A model generated the notes under the pieces. It was given only the letters and a program-made list of their open reading frames with translations, searched no databases and was not told where the DNA came from. Below, in pieces: positions 1 to 11,406 of a stretch of 64,000 bases of DNA; the first letter of the stretch is position 1, and each line of letters begins with the position of its first letter. The stretch covers positions 3,608,779 through 3,672,778 of the forward strand of contig NC_030383.2 in assembly GCF_001625215.2 (NCBI RefSeq), given 5' to 3'. The position numbers were made by a program, and so were the translations under genes. The DNA comes from Daucus carota subsp. sativus. Its lineage: Eukaryota > Streptophyta > Magnoliopsida > Apiales > Apiaceae.

Positions 1-536
1 TGTTTATTGACATTTTTATTTATTGATTCTTAAAAAATATATTATCGATTAATGATTACATTCAGTTCTCACTAAAAATCTCTAATTCATCAGAAAAATA
101 TCTAACCAAATCTTTAATATATGTTGAATTAAAAGGTCAATTGTTTAATTCTGATTACTGATTTCTGCAACTATGATTTCAAAGGACAAATTATCTTTTT
201 GGAAGAGTTTAAGATTGGGCTTTAGAATTATAAAAAAAAAATAGACTTGCAATAAAATAAAATATTCAGTTTTGTAGTAATAACTAGTATAAAGTTTGTC
301 ATGAAATTTATTAAAAATATGCCACAACACTCTAAATTATTCTCAAAATAAATTCTAAATACACATGTCTAATTATTAAATACAATAAGAGAATCTCAAT
401 AATTAAAACATCTCAACTAAAATTCATTTTAGGTATACTTTTGATATCCTAAACATTAATTATTACTACTAATTAATTACGGAAATTAAGAAGTTTGATT
501 TAAACGAGATAAAGATCATTAACTCCCGCTTGTCAG
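1..536. other. AT-rich intergenic sequence, no gene seen
   Basis: This stretch is strongly AT-rich and has no open frame with coding character in any frame. The 61-codon minus-strand frame at 145-330 is low-complexity (Phe/Tyr/Lys-rich) and looks like chance. I see no splice-linked exons, RNA gene or clear transposon ends. Confidence 0.6.
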
Positions 537-650
537 TGTCCCGGCCCGGACCGCCACTTCAGACTTACCGGTTACGGTTTCACCGCTGACGATTCGGCCC
601 GCGGTTGAACCGGCCCGAACCGCCCCGGCCCGCCCGAATGGCCACCTCTA
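537..650. repeat. GC-rich repeat block, possible hAT-type MITE end
   Basis: An abrupt 114-bp GC-rich island built of CCGGCCCG/CCGAACCG motifs lies in AT-rich DNA. Its right end reads GCCACCTCTA, which in reverse complement (TAGAGGTGGC) resembles the terminus of the hAT-like element at 41852-42426 (TAGGGGTGGC). Near-identical 8-mers, CTTGTCAG (529-536) and CTTGTCAC (651-658), flank it and could be a decayed target duplication. The left end does not match as an inverted repeat, so this may be a truncated element. Confidence 0.4.
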
Positions 651-667
651 CTTGTCACGCATGTGTG

Positions 668-675
668 TATATAAA
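668..675 (+). promoter_or_regulatory. TATA box of the POLD4-like gene
   Basis: TATATAAA lies 66 bp upstream of the start codon at 741, a typical plant TATA-to-ATG distance for a short leader. Confidence 0.55.
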
Positions 676-740
676 CATTACACAAGGGCATTCAAGAGCG
701 GCCCAATTTGAGAAAGCAAAACAAATTCAAAATTCAAAAA

Positions 741-1844
741 ATGTCATCGAAAAGTGACGTCAAGGGTTTCTACCGTCAGAAGAAGAAGTCCGGCGGTATC
801 ACTAAGCCGGTGGCCGGCAAATCTGCGAAAGCGTCGCCGTCGTTGGCTAAGCACGCTGCTACTTTTGGATCTAACGTCGTTCAGCCTCCTGCTCTCGTCA
901 CTCACGGCGGCGCTCTCGATCTCAAAGGTCATCTCTCTCAATAAAGAGATAGATTGGTTTCTTTATCTTTCTTTCTTACACACACGCTCAGATTAGCCCT
1001 ATGTTTATTGAATTGTTTTCTGAGTAATTACTATTCCAGGGTTTTGTATTCACTGTTTTTTGATATTTTGAAAATTGAGAGGATGCTGAATATATTATTT
1101 TACAGAAGTGCACAATATTTTAACATACATGAGAGAGAGAGAGAGGAGGGAGGGAGAGAGAGAGGGAGAGAAAAGAAGGGGGGAGAGAGAGAGAGCACAA
1201 CATTCTAACATACGCAAGAGGGTGGGGGGAGACCCTGTGTTTTTTGTATAAATATCTGTGTAATTAATAAATTAGGTTTTATTCTGAAAAGCGGTGTGAT
1301 ATTGATGTTCAACATAGCCATTTATTACTTTATATTGCATAAATTATCTGGAACATACAAAATTATAAATAATTGTTAGGCAATTAGTGCGTTTGTGGGG
1401 GAACATGTTTTTGGATGAATTTTTGAGTAGTTATTAATCCAGGGCTTGGTTTCATATTTGTGATTGTTAGGCAATTAGTGCAGTGATTCCTAGAGTGAAA
1501 CATTGTATAGTGTTGCTAGGCAATTTGTGTTTTGAACATAAAATTGCTAATTTGCTATATGTATGAATGATCTGAATTTTTCAGTTCATACTGTTACTGC
1601 ATTTCTTGAAGTATCTTGCTAAATGTGATTTTGATGACTATGTTGTGAAGATAATTATGATGGAAGCGAAGAGGTGTTGAGGCAATTTGACATGAACATG
1701 GCGTATGGTCCATGCATTGGGATGAGTAGAGTTGCTAGGTGGGAGCGGGCCAGTAAGCTTGGTTTGAATCCTCCCGGTGATGTGGGAATGCTCCTTAAAA
1801 GCGGCAAAGTTGGAGGCGAATCTTTGTGGGATGGTCGCGTCTGA
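741..1844 (+). CDS. POLD4: DNA polymerase delta subunit 4 (p12-like)
   Basis: Two exons, 741-927 and 1651-1844, join in phase 1 (G|AT) to give 126 residues. The intron has a GT donor at 928 and an AG acceptor at 1649-1650. Exon 1 encodes the basic N-terminal segment starting MSSKSDVKGFYRQKKKSGG. The KGFYRQKKK part resembles the short PCNA-binding box seen at the N-terminus of this family. Exon 2 carries the diagnostic POLD4 core EEVLRQFDMNMAYGPCIGMS followed by RWERASKLGLNPP, and the protein ends in LWDGRV. In the family this small subunit stabilises the replicative polymerase delta holoenzyme and contacts PCNA in the nucleus. An open frame starting at 708 runs through the donor to 944, so a single-exon model would miss the whole conserved domain. 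Identification is from the C-terminal motif and is strong. Confidence 0.9.
928..1650 (+). other. Intron of POLD4 with GA-rich microsatellite
   Basis: The 723-bp intron contains a purine tract of GAGA and GGGA units at about 1130-1197. The phrase TTAGGCAATTAGTGC occurs twice (around 1377 and 1469). No exon-like segment is evident inside. Confidence 0.6.
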
Positions 1845-2434
1845 TTAGGTACTTGGTAGCAAGTGTTTGATGCTGTTACTGGAGTATGCATCCTTTTGTG
1901 GTTTAGCTTGGCCTGTTTGTTTATTACTCTATGTATTGTCCAGTGTCTAGCTGGGCAACTAGCCTTAGTTTGACTGTTTCAGTAATGTTTGGTTACTGTT
2001 ATTAAGCTTAATTTTACTGTTAAGGCTCTTGTTAACAAATTTCTAATATTAATGTTGATCTTTTTATTTTAGACAATTTTCAATGTTATAGCCAGTTTTG
2101 TAGACAATATAGCCAATTTACCATATACGTACTATCTGAAACAACTATATATCATTCAGAGTTCCATCTCCCCACCATTGTTGACCTTATGTATAACTCT
2201 GATAAAGTAATTCGAGGTCACTGTAAGAAACTTTGGAAAAAAATTGTATCACATTGATTTCATGAAAGCTTTACAAATAAAACACAAGAACTTTATGATG
2301 GAAGCACACTGTAGTAACACTGTGACCAAGTATCAGGGTGATGGAATCTTATGTACTACATCCTAGAGTATATTACTAAGACCATAAGCTGTGCATAATA
2401 TATTACTAACATAACTCTTAAACCAAGATTGAAC
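1845..2434. other. Convergent 3' flanks of POLD4 and the FBT gene
   Basis: About 590 bp lie between the stop codons of two convergent genes and probably hold both 3' untranslated regions. I see no additional coding frame or RNA gene. Confidence 0.5.
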
Positions 2435-4636
2435 TCAGTTTTCTTTTCTTTTGGATTTGATATTTGCATCGTCTGGGATACACGAGGACCAGTACAGAGG
2501 CAAGAGTGTAAATGCTGCCTGGATCAGAAGACCTTGTGGCAAACCTGAGAAATCGTCTGCTGTAACCCCAACATATGATGAAAGCACCACGCCTAGATAT
2601 CCACTGACTATAAATGCAAGTGCTATAGCGGACATAAGGAAAGCCATTATTGATCCCTCACAACCTTTAGGGCAGAGCTGAGCCGTAAGAATCATAAAAG
2701 GTAGTATTTTAAAGAAGCATAGAACCTCAATAAAGCCTGAGAAAATGGCAACATACACTGAGTCTGGTATTCCCATGTTATGATATATCCCTTTGACAAA
2801 TAACACATCAGAAACCATTGAAACTGCCATAGTGACCTGAATGGCGGCAATTATTTTCCTTGGAGGGACTGACTTTAGGCGTTTATTATAAATTACTCCC
2901 CATAACAGCATCGTTACCTGCCCAATCACCTTAGAAATCCCCAACACTGAGTTTTCAATCTTTAGGTACTGTGTTTGATAGAAGAACATGGTGCCTGTCA
3001 AGGCTGGAATTATGGCATATGATGCTGCAAACCAGGCTATCGAATAAGATATCTCAGGGTTCTTTAATGCAACTAGTAGCTCTGATAGCTGCCTTTTAAT
3101 CCCAGTATTAGATGAAGTCTTAGGAAGGTCAATAGAACTTTCGTGAATGGAGACTGATATGACAAACTGAATACTAAGAAGAACCCCGAAGAGCAGGAAC
3201 ATTGTTTGTGGGGAGATAGAGTCAATTGCAACACCAGCAAGAAGGTTGCCGAGCATGCCACCGATGGAAGATGCCATCCAAACAAATGACTGTAATTCAC
3301 CGGAGGAAGCCTGTGGTTTCTTCAAAGAGGAACTGGACTGTTTTCCTGTCTCGGCAACAATGGCATCATTTGCAACTTCAACTATCGAAGCACCAAGATT
3401 CCCAAGTAGGAGATATACAGTGATCAAGAAAAATGAGCTGCTTGAGGTGGGAACAAATGCAACAGCAAGCCATGACAGGGCTTGTAAAAATGCTGCATGA
3501 TACACAAGAATGTATAGGTTGGTCCACTACTCCACTTATAAATAATTTCTTTCAGTGTCATATTTATAAAGGAATCCAAAATCAAAACTACAAATGCATA
3601 TATATGAATCCACGAATTCCATTTAACAGCAGATCACTAGTCTTAATTTGATAAGAAAAGATAAGAGACATTCCCAAATGGGAACATAAGATAAGAAGCA
3701 TGCAACTAATTCCATACTTAAAGAATCAATGCCAAAGTATAAGAACTCACATAATCGTCTTGCCTTTAAACTTGAATACCTCAAATAAAGAAACAAATAA
3801 TTTTTATCTCACACTTTTACCTGATCCTCACCAAATCTCATTAGAGTGGAGGTAATATCTCAAATGGCCCCACTGTCTAACACGACCCAAATCCGCCTCT
3901 ATTTTTACTAGACACCATTCAATAAAGCTTACGTAAACATTTTATCGCATATTACTGTATTGGTGAAGTTCTAAAACAAACAACTGAACCCAAAACTGTC
4001 ACCCTAAAGCCTGCATATCTATCCTATACACTAGAGAGAGTTACACATTACCCCATTTGCAGTGATCCAATATTATCTCACATTCTTTGCTAATATACAC
4101 TGTTCACAAGCATACATAGTTACACAGCTAGATTCTGAAATCCAATTTCATAACTGGATCATACAACAATTTTTATACATAAAAAACATATACACACGAA
4201 ACTTCAAATTCGCTGGCTATTAGTTAAAATCAACATAATAATTAATAAAGATCAGACTTTAGGAAAAAACAGTAAATTTACCTCCAATGGCAATGTAAGG
4301 GAGCCGATGCTGTCCAAAAATATAGAAAGAATCAGACAAAATACCATAAAAGGGCTTGGCCACCATGGGAAGATTAGCAGAAACTTGAAGAATTTGAAGG
4401 GTAGAAGGGTCAAGTTTTAGACCATCTTTAAGGAAAAAACTTACACCTAGCCATGGGAAACACCTCATTCCCTGTACCCAAAACCCAATACCCAGTATCA
4501 TTTTCCTCATTCTATCAACTTTTTTTCCAAGATTTACACTTTTTTCATCAACACTGTCTTTATCAGTAATGGGTTTTTTTCTCCTGGTGATTTCAGATTC
4601 ATAACTGTGATCACTGGGCAAAGATGGGTTCTCCAT
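2435..4636 (-). CDS. Folate-biopterin transporter family protein (MFS-like)
   Basis: Two exons on the minus strand, 4636-4282 and 3492-2435, join in phase 1 (G|CA) and encode 470 residues. The N-terminus (MENPSLPSDHS...) is hydrophilic. It is followed by family-typical text: GIGFWVQGMRCFPWLGVSFF, LQILQVSANLPMVAKPFYGI and LSDSFYIFGQHRLPYIAIG, the last running into exon 2 as AFLQALSWLAV. About a dozen hydrophobic segments follow, matching the BT1/FBT branch of the major facilitator fold. Known plant members are plastid or plasma-membrane carriers of folates or pterins, but many paralogues are uncharacterised, so the substrate here is inferred only. No obvious plastid transit peptide is seen. 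The mapped acceptor (ATGCAG|CA) lies inside the naive open frame, whose apparent Met at 3505 is intronic. The 789-bp intron (3493-4281) shows no other feature. Confidence 0.88.
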
Positions 4637-4685
4637 CTTTCACCGGATCAAGATTTGTAGGGTGAAACTAGCAATTCACAGGCCA

Positions 4686-4717
4686 ATTATGTGTGTGTGT
4701 GTGTTTCACAGAGAGAG

Positions 4718-4751
<34 letters not shown>
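4686..4751. repeat. (GT)n and (GA)n microsatellites in the FBT leader
   Basis: A short GT repeat followed by a roughly 30-bp GA/AG repeat lies 50-115 bp upstream of the FBT start codon (in the gene's sense, CT and AC repeats). CT-rich leaders are common in plant 5' untranslated regions. Confidence 0.7.
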
Positions 4752-4756
<5 letters not shown>

Positions 4757-5925
4757 GTGTTATGTGTGTGTGGAACTGTGGATGGGTTTTGTGAGCAGAA
4801 GAAAGTGGGGAGGGTAAATTAGAGAAAGTGTTAACAGAGAAGTGTCACTTTCTGTCGACTCATCAGTTTTATTGTTCACAAATAAGTTAAGGCAATGTTT
4901 GTTGGCAATAAAATAGGTCGGCAAGAGTTATATTTTCTAAATTACAGTACCTTTTATTTGAATGGTGTTTTACATGGAAATACCTTTTCTCATTAAATAA
5001 ACTAAGTAGCATTCAAGGCTCTCAAGAATGATAAAGGCTAATCGGAACATTAACTTAAGTCTCGCACCGAGACTCGACCAATCTCAGTTTTCGTCACTAG
5101 ACTGGCAGCTCGTCGACATGAAATCTCAGTTTTTAGAGTCTCAAAAATTTATTCTTTTGGTTGCCAGAGTAAAATTTAGGCATGCTTTTACTAGTTCGTT
5201 TGGCCTGAGTTCCGAAACATCTCTTCGACAAGAGAAGTGCTTCACATGATCTCAGTTTTCGCCATTAGACTATCATTAACATGAAGCCTCGGTTTTGGGT
5301 TAAAACATTCATAACTTCTATGTTAAAACAGCAGAATACGCTATTACAAGTTATCAGCTCTGTTCTCTTCTACGAAAGACGAAGACAAGTAGAAGACGGT
5401 AACTAGAACAAAACTAAACTAATAATCGAAGAAAAGCAAACTCTTATTGGGCAGTTGTACAGGATCCACATTGCTTTGCGCTGAGAACAGTACGCAATCA
5501 TACCTTATTTTTCAGAGAGGTTTCTACGATTTAGACCCCATTTCCTAGCAAACGAGTACATGTAGAAAACATCGCACTTACAGTTCGAAGATACATAAAA
5601 AAATTGCTACATTTGTAACAAATACTTTATTGACTCTGTTATTTACACTAATAGAACAGAAGTACTCAGTCCTTGCACAGCTGCACGGTCGCCTATCTCA
5701 AGATTCTTCTTTTAACTACGCCTCTTAAAGTATAAACGTCTCTCTACTTCACCAATTACCTACCAAATGCTCAGCACCTAGAGCAACACAATTGTATTAA
5801 ACACTTCTGGTTGGTTTCACAATTGTATAACTTGCTGAAATCCAGAAAATTTGGAGCACTTTGTGCTTGCATCAAATTATGTATTTCTTCCAAGTATCTT
5901 TTTTAGTTTGTAGGTACTGATAAAC
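4752..5925. other. Intergenic region between FBT and MEX1
   Basis: This holds the FBT promoter side and the presumed 3' untranslated region of MEX1. A phrase like ATCTCAGTTTTCG followed by a TAGACT motif recurs near 5083, 5122 and 5251, which suggests an old repeat. A 73-codon plus-strand frame (5028-5249) falls in that repeat and has no recognisable protein features. No gene is called. Confidence 0.45.
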
Positions 5926-8900
5926 TTATGGCCCGAAAACCAACTCCTTCAAAGATCTCAAGGGAGATTTATACCCATAGACCCTGGTGTCGCTCCAAAG
6001 TGCAAATCCTATCACAAATAAATGATCAAATAGATAACTCGTCATTTCTATGTTCTCAGTATTAAATAAGGAAAGAAGATTCACAAATTTAAGACGGATC
6101 CTAGAACTACCTATCCAGGAAATCAATCCAAGTGTTGCTGCCAGGAAAAACTCCTTGCTGATACTGTTAAAACTGATTGGAACAAGTAAATTATGTTAGC
6201 AATGATGCTCGTTAGAGGTACCATCAAAGTTATATGTAAACGGACATCAACTACAAAGAAGCTCTACCAATATAAGCATATAAGGTTCCCCCATCCATAA
6301 AATATAGACGCCCAGCTTGAACCTGTGAACCTGCAACCATATTACAAAATGTTAGGGTTAGCAATAATGACCATGCGGGCCTAGTAATATGTAGAGCAGA
6401 TGATTACAAGATAGACATAAGTTCCAGAAACGTGTAAATTATAATCCAATAATTAAATTCATTATTTAAAACTTTATAGGAAAACATGGTGAACATAGTG
6501 CAGAAACTAGTTACTGGATAGCTTATCCTCAGGTTGAGTAAAACTGACTATCTTGACAGCAGTGATTGCATTTCAAACAGTGTTAAATAATTCATAAAAA
6601 AAACCATCGTTGTCATGACGCTTGACAGCCAATGATTTCAATAGCCGACTGGAGAATTGTCAACTAGTCGGTCACTGGGCGACTAGTTGGTTTGCCGGAC
6701 CGACTAGTGCAAAATCCAGTCCAAAATGAATAACCGATAAATAAACATATTTTTAGAATCCACATACTGATCTCTATTTTACTTCTTATATCTATCCTAT
6801 GTGTGTTTGTTAATGTATCGATTGAAATGTGTAGAATATTATGTTGTTATAATATATTTATCCCCCATTCTACGACTAGACGAAATGCTGGATCTTGGTC
6901 GACTGGACTTACCAATGTGATGATAAAACCTTTGAGGTAAATGCAATCTCTCTTTTCTACAGCACATTCAGTCTTTTGTTGTTCCATCTTCTATGTATAT
7001 ATATTATGATAAAATATTTAAAGTATGAGCTGGGGAGTCTCTTCTCACTGGGTTCCTTACTTCCTTCCTCATTAATCATTATAAATATAAAGTCCAATTG
7101 GTTTGTTTGCTGTACTTTCAACTTTCCTAGGCATTCCTAATTTCTTACCTAAAGTTAAAATGACCTTCCTATATAACATATTGTCAAATTTTACCTACAC
7201 ATGATGTCATACTAAAGAGCCTAGTCAATAAGTGAAAGAAAGACCAGATCTTTACATGATGTCTGCAGAATAAGAGAGTGAACGCCAAATACAAATGATG
7301 AACACAGTTGACCTTTTGACCATTTCTGACGAGGCCATGAGGGGGAAGAAAATAGAAAGACCAATAAAAACCAATAACTATAATATCTGCAAACTATATA
7401 GTTCAGATATAATGACTATTGAGAAGTTCTGAAATGTTGATCTATTAACAAAAATTATAATATTTGCAAATTCATAGGTCTATTGCAGCCAAGATTTTGT
7501 TTTGGCTCTATTCACAGAGAGGACCGACTATTCTGGACTTCTTAACCTAAACCGTGCTAAAGAGAAAAACATGTTGTAACTATCCACAGAAGAAATCTGA
7601 TTGGAGAGGGTTTCTGCCAAGATCATAAATGAAAATAAAAGAGACAGCATAAGTATAAAGAGAAAAATCAGGCATACCACATCAAATCCCGTATAAAGAG
7701 TGCTCGTGGGATCATAAGTCCGTTCCCAATCATGGCAAGCAACATTGAGACAGCAGATAATCCTTTTATATTGTCAGGATTTAGAAAATTTGTCCACTAC
7801 AAAGGAAACACGAGACTAATTAAGCAATCACGCATGAGATAATTATTAGGAAACTGTTTGACCATGAGCATAGCATAGAGTACCGTTTGTGCAACAGGCA
7901 TCCACATAAAGAGAAGAGTTGCAGTCCACCCAGATATTGAACCAACAAATTTGGTGGCTTTTTCTGAAAGTTTGCCTGTTCGAGCCTGTATAAATGAGCA
8001 GCAGATATTTCAAAGAAGTGTAATGTCTGCATCAATTCATTCTCTTAAGTGAAGTGTACAGTACAGTCAGAAATTTTAAAATGGATGTGATACTTTTTGG
8101 GGCATGTGTGACATTAAAAATTATATATATGCCAATAATACATAAGGAATAGGATATCAGTATTAACTTTTTGCTTATTCTAGGAGTAGAATTTGGAATG
8201 CTCTATCCATACTACAAACTTATCATTTGTGAAAATATATGCTTTGCAGAACAGTCATAGTTAAAAAGTATAAATAACATGTTTTCTTCTAGTTTAACAT
8301 CATAGTAATATAACAAATAAACTCACTTAAATAATCTCTGACAAGTTATAGGATCGATATGGAAACATGGGTTATTTTAACATCGTTAAAGTTTGATGCA
8401 AATAAAGAAAATCAGATTTTTTTAAAATCATATATGTTTTGTCGTCATGTGAAGAGGAAGTATACATATACAACTAAACAAATGATCAAATGAAATATTA
8501 CTATGTATACAGTCAGTTCAAGTGCATTAAATTCTAGCGAATACGTGTGGATCAGCATGACGTGAAGAGTTAGATCGTTGAAAGGGTCAAAAGATTTGGC
8601 AGTTTCGAAGAAAGTGTATGACACTGAAATATTTTCAAAGAGAGGGGATTGGTGAGGAAGTACAGAGACAAAAATATGAGTGTAAGAAATATGTGGACTT
8701 CCCTTGGGTTAATATGTACATACTTCGAAGTCTATTTTCCGAAAAAAATGAGAAGAGAAACATTGGGGATCTATGATATACACGAAATATTGTCATCATA
8801 TTTGTCATCATTTCTAGGTTCAGACAAAAACGGAAATCAGTAACAGTAAAAAACAATGCAATTCTATGCTTTTACCATAACAACTGCAATCGCTGCCAAA

Positions 8901-10197
8901 ACAAAAGCCACTGACCCCGGTAGTATAGTATTTGGAACATAAGGTATGAAGGTCGACCACATAACCTGAAATTTCAATGTATAAGTAACCATGTTGATCG
9001 TAAGAAAATTAATTACAAACTGGGTAAATGCATTAAAGAGTTGTATGGATTATTACTTGTGGAAGTGCCGAGAGCCCTCCAATGGTAATGAAATCTTCCC
9101 ATAATCGCCAAACTCCATCATTGAGAAAATTGAAGTATTTCAAAGCATTGACAAGAAGACAAGAAGCAACTACTGCAGAAATGACAACAAAATACGGAAA
9201 AGGCATAGCTTCGGCTATAGCCAGCTGAGTGATCACCGCGTATATAGATACAACTCCTAGGGTTTGTACCACTATCACTTCGGTTTCCTTCTTCTTCACA
9301 AAGTAAGACAACAAAGACATATTCCCAAGCAATCCAGTAAGCATACCCTACATGATTGTAACATCTTAAGTCAAGAACACTGACATACAATACTCACTTA
9401 GACCATTACAAAATAATTGATACTTTAAAAACACTTTCCTCCATTCCCGGAGGGTGACAATGTCCAACACAACCCAAAACCAGAACCAGACTAGATTATC
9501 AACGCAATCATTACATAGACAAATTCCCAAAATGACACAACTTGATTAATCCAGCTATGACCTGAAATGACTTTTTCTAGAAAATTTAGTCCTTCTAAGT
9601 TCAGTAGTTTTACAACCAGTTAAAACGACTGAAACCCAAAATTGCCACCCCTCCTTAAATCCCATAAAAATTACCATAAAAAAAATATTCGAGAAAGATT
9701 GTGAGAAAATGCAAGACATACCAGCCATGGAATAGCAAGTAGTGCAGAAGGATTGCCCGCAATAAGATTCCGAGCATTGAGAATGATCTGAGGCAGCTGC
9801 AACAACAAAAAAGGCAAATTCGAAGCTCCAGCAAACTTAGCAGTCCAAGAATCCCATTCCTCAAACTTCTCATTCTTCTCCAACTCCACTGCTTCCACCT
9901 TCAAAACCATTCAAACCCATGACTCAAACTCAACAAAAACACACCCAAATTTCAAAAGGGTAGTCAAGATTTTACCTTTGGAATATCTGACTCAAGTGCA
10001 CAAATGGGTTCCAATCTCCTTCTTGACTGAACTGACAACACACTCCTCCTATTAGTCCCCATCAACTGCTTCTGCCCCCCACAAAAAGCCACATTCTTGA
10101 ACTTCTGGTGAGTCAAAGCTTGAAACTTTAAGCTATGAGGTGACAATTGAGATGGGTGGTGGGGTAATTTAGCAGCAAGAAGCAAAGGGGTAGCCAT
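5926..10197 (-). CDS. MEX1: Chloroplast maltose exporter MEX1 (maltose excess protein 1)
   Basis: Nine minus-strand exons were mapped: 10197-9976, 9898-9722, 9347-9057, 8965-8876, 7985-7884, 7796-7678, 6330-6268, 6163-6111 and 6008-5926. All introns are GT-AG, phases close, and the sum is 1200 nt (399 residues). The Ser/Arg-rich N-terminus (MATPLLLAAKLPHHPSQLS...) looks like a plastid transit peptide. The mature part carries MEX1 signatures: EEWDSWTAKFAG, LPFLLLQLPQIILNARNL, GMLTGLLGNMSLLSYF, AEAMPFPYF, LWEDFITIGGLSALPQ, SGWTATLLFMWMPV, NFLNPDNIKGLS, NGLMIPRALFIRDLMW and the C-terminal SLKELVFGP. MEX1 exports maltose from starch breakdown across the inner plastid envelope at night. Length agrees with characterised homologues of about 415 residues. 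No defect is seen. This is the only copy in the window. Confidence 0.95.
6331..7677 (-). other. Large intron of MEX1 with a degenerate CGACTAGT repeat
   Basis: The intron between exons 6 and 7 is 1347 bp, one of the longest in the gene. At about 6640-6720 it holds several CGACTAGT and GACTAGTTGG words, and a related TACGACTAGACG-like word recurs near 6870, so an old MITE is likely. No exon-like open segment was needed or found here. Confidence 0.4.
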
Positions 10198-10829
10198 TTT
10201 CTTGGATTCTTACTGAAGTTGAAGTGAGTCAAGAAGAGATTTTGAGGAAGGGTGTGTGTGAATGTGGAAAGTGAGCTGTGAAGTTGAATTTAATTAAGAT
10301 TTGAGAAGGGGGTGGAGTGTTTGGGGAATTGAGAGAGAGATTAATGGGGAAGGGGGGAAATCAAGAAGATGAAAGAGGTGCACAAGTTTTTTCTGTTATC
10401 AGGAGTTGGCATGTGATGGGATTCACTCCCAGTGGGCAGTGGCGATGGGGATGGACGCTTTTGGCCTGGCATGTGTTTGTGTCCGTGTCCCTTTGCCCAA
10501 CTATGCCAGTACTTTGCCCCTGTTTTCGGTCCAACCGACGGTCCGAGTCGAGTTCGAGTTTTATATTATTTGAAAAAGAAATAATTTTAATATATCAGGT
10601 AGTATTCTAAATATTCCTGGTTTACTAAAATATTATATTAATTTTTAAAAAATATTTTATGAATATATTGATTATATTTCGGTTTGACTAAAAATCCCCG
10701 GATAAATTAAAGAAGTTTCTGATAAATCCTTAATCGGTAGTTTAACTCATTAGTTATGAATCTCGATTTCTATGACCATGGATCAAGGTGATTGGTGCAT
10801 AAATTGAAATGAGTTTAAGTTGTTTGGTA
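10198..10829. promoter_or_regulatory. Shared upstream region of MEX1 and the G-patch gene (MEX1 side)
   Basis: MEX1 (minus) and the G-patch gene (plus) are divergent, with 1.2 kb between start codons, so this holds the MEX1 promoter. The part next to MEX1 is G-rich and purine-rich, as expected for the complement of a CT-rich leader. The 97-codon frame at 10317-10610 has no recognisable domain and is not called. Confidence 0.4.
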
Positions 10830-11074
10830 CTAGCTCCGTACATTTTTACTTATCACTTTGATTTTTTGCACGTACTATATAAGGTGATTAAAGAACATAT
10901 TCTTACTTATTATTTTTAAAAAAAAAAATTTCTGAATTAAAGTTTATAGTTTATATTTTTATTCACAAAAAGAAAATTTTAAAAATAATGAGCAGAATTA
11001 TATTTTTTACTCACCTTAATGCTTAAGTTATATGCAAAAAGTCAAAGTGACAAAGTAAAAAGGGACGGAGGTAG
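10830..11074. mobile_element. Stowaway-like MITE
   Basis: A 245-bp element is flanked by TA dinucleotides (10828-10829 and 11075-11076). The left end reads CTAGCTCCGTACATTTTTACTT. The reverse complement of the right end reads CTACCTCCGTCCCTTTTTACTT. This is the CTCCGTCCC-type inverted repeat of Tc1/mariner Stowaway MITEs. It has no coding capacity. It lies between the divergent MEX1 and G-patch promoters. Confidence 0.75.
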
Positions 11075-11406
11075 TAATTTATTTTAAACCTTTTCCAACT
11101 AGGGTTCTGAATTCTGATTCCAATTTACAAACCTGCAGTAATTGTTCTATTCATACTCGGTGTCTGTTTCGTCTGCTTCTCTATATATTTTGCATGCATC
11201 AAAAGGGTACATATTATTTTATACAGTCTGATTTTTCTAGCTAAGAACCAGACACGTAATTTTGGAAAAATTGGCTACGAGTTTACGTGGAGATCAAAGC
11301 ATTGACAGATTGTTTCGACAGTTCTTGATCAGGTATTGTAAATTCACTATTTTTTTACGTTTGATCTTGTGCATTATTTATCATTAACTTTTGATTAATT
11401 GTCGAT

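Noticed and set aside
708..944. A 78-codon single-exon gene on the plus strand
   Set aside because: The first real start is the ATG at 741 and the frame is exon 1 of POLD4. Sequence after 927 is intronic.
5028..5249. A 73-codon plus-strand frame downstream of MEX1
   Set aside because: It lies in a degenerate repeat with recurring ATCTCAGTTTTCG words and has no protein-like features.
10317..10610. A 97-codon plus-strand frame between MEX1 and the G-patch gene
   Set aside because: It covers the complement of the MEX1 leader and promoter, has no domain, and ends in AT-rich low-complexity sequence.
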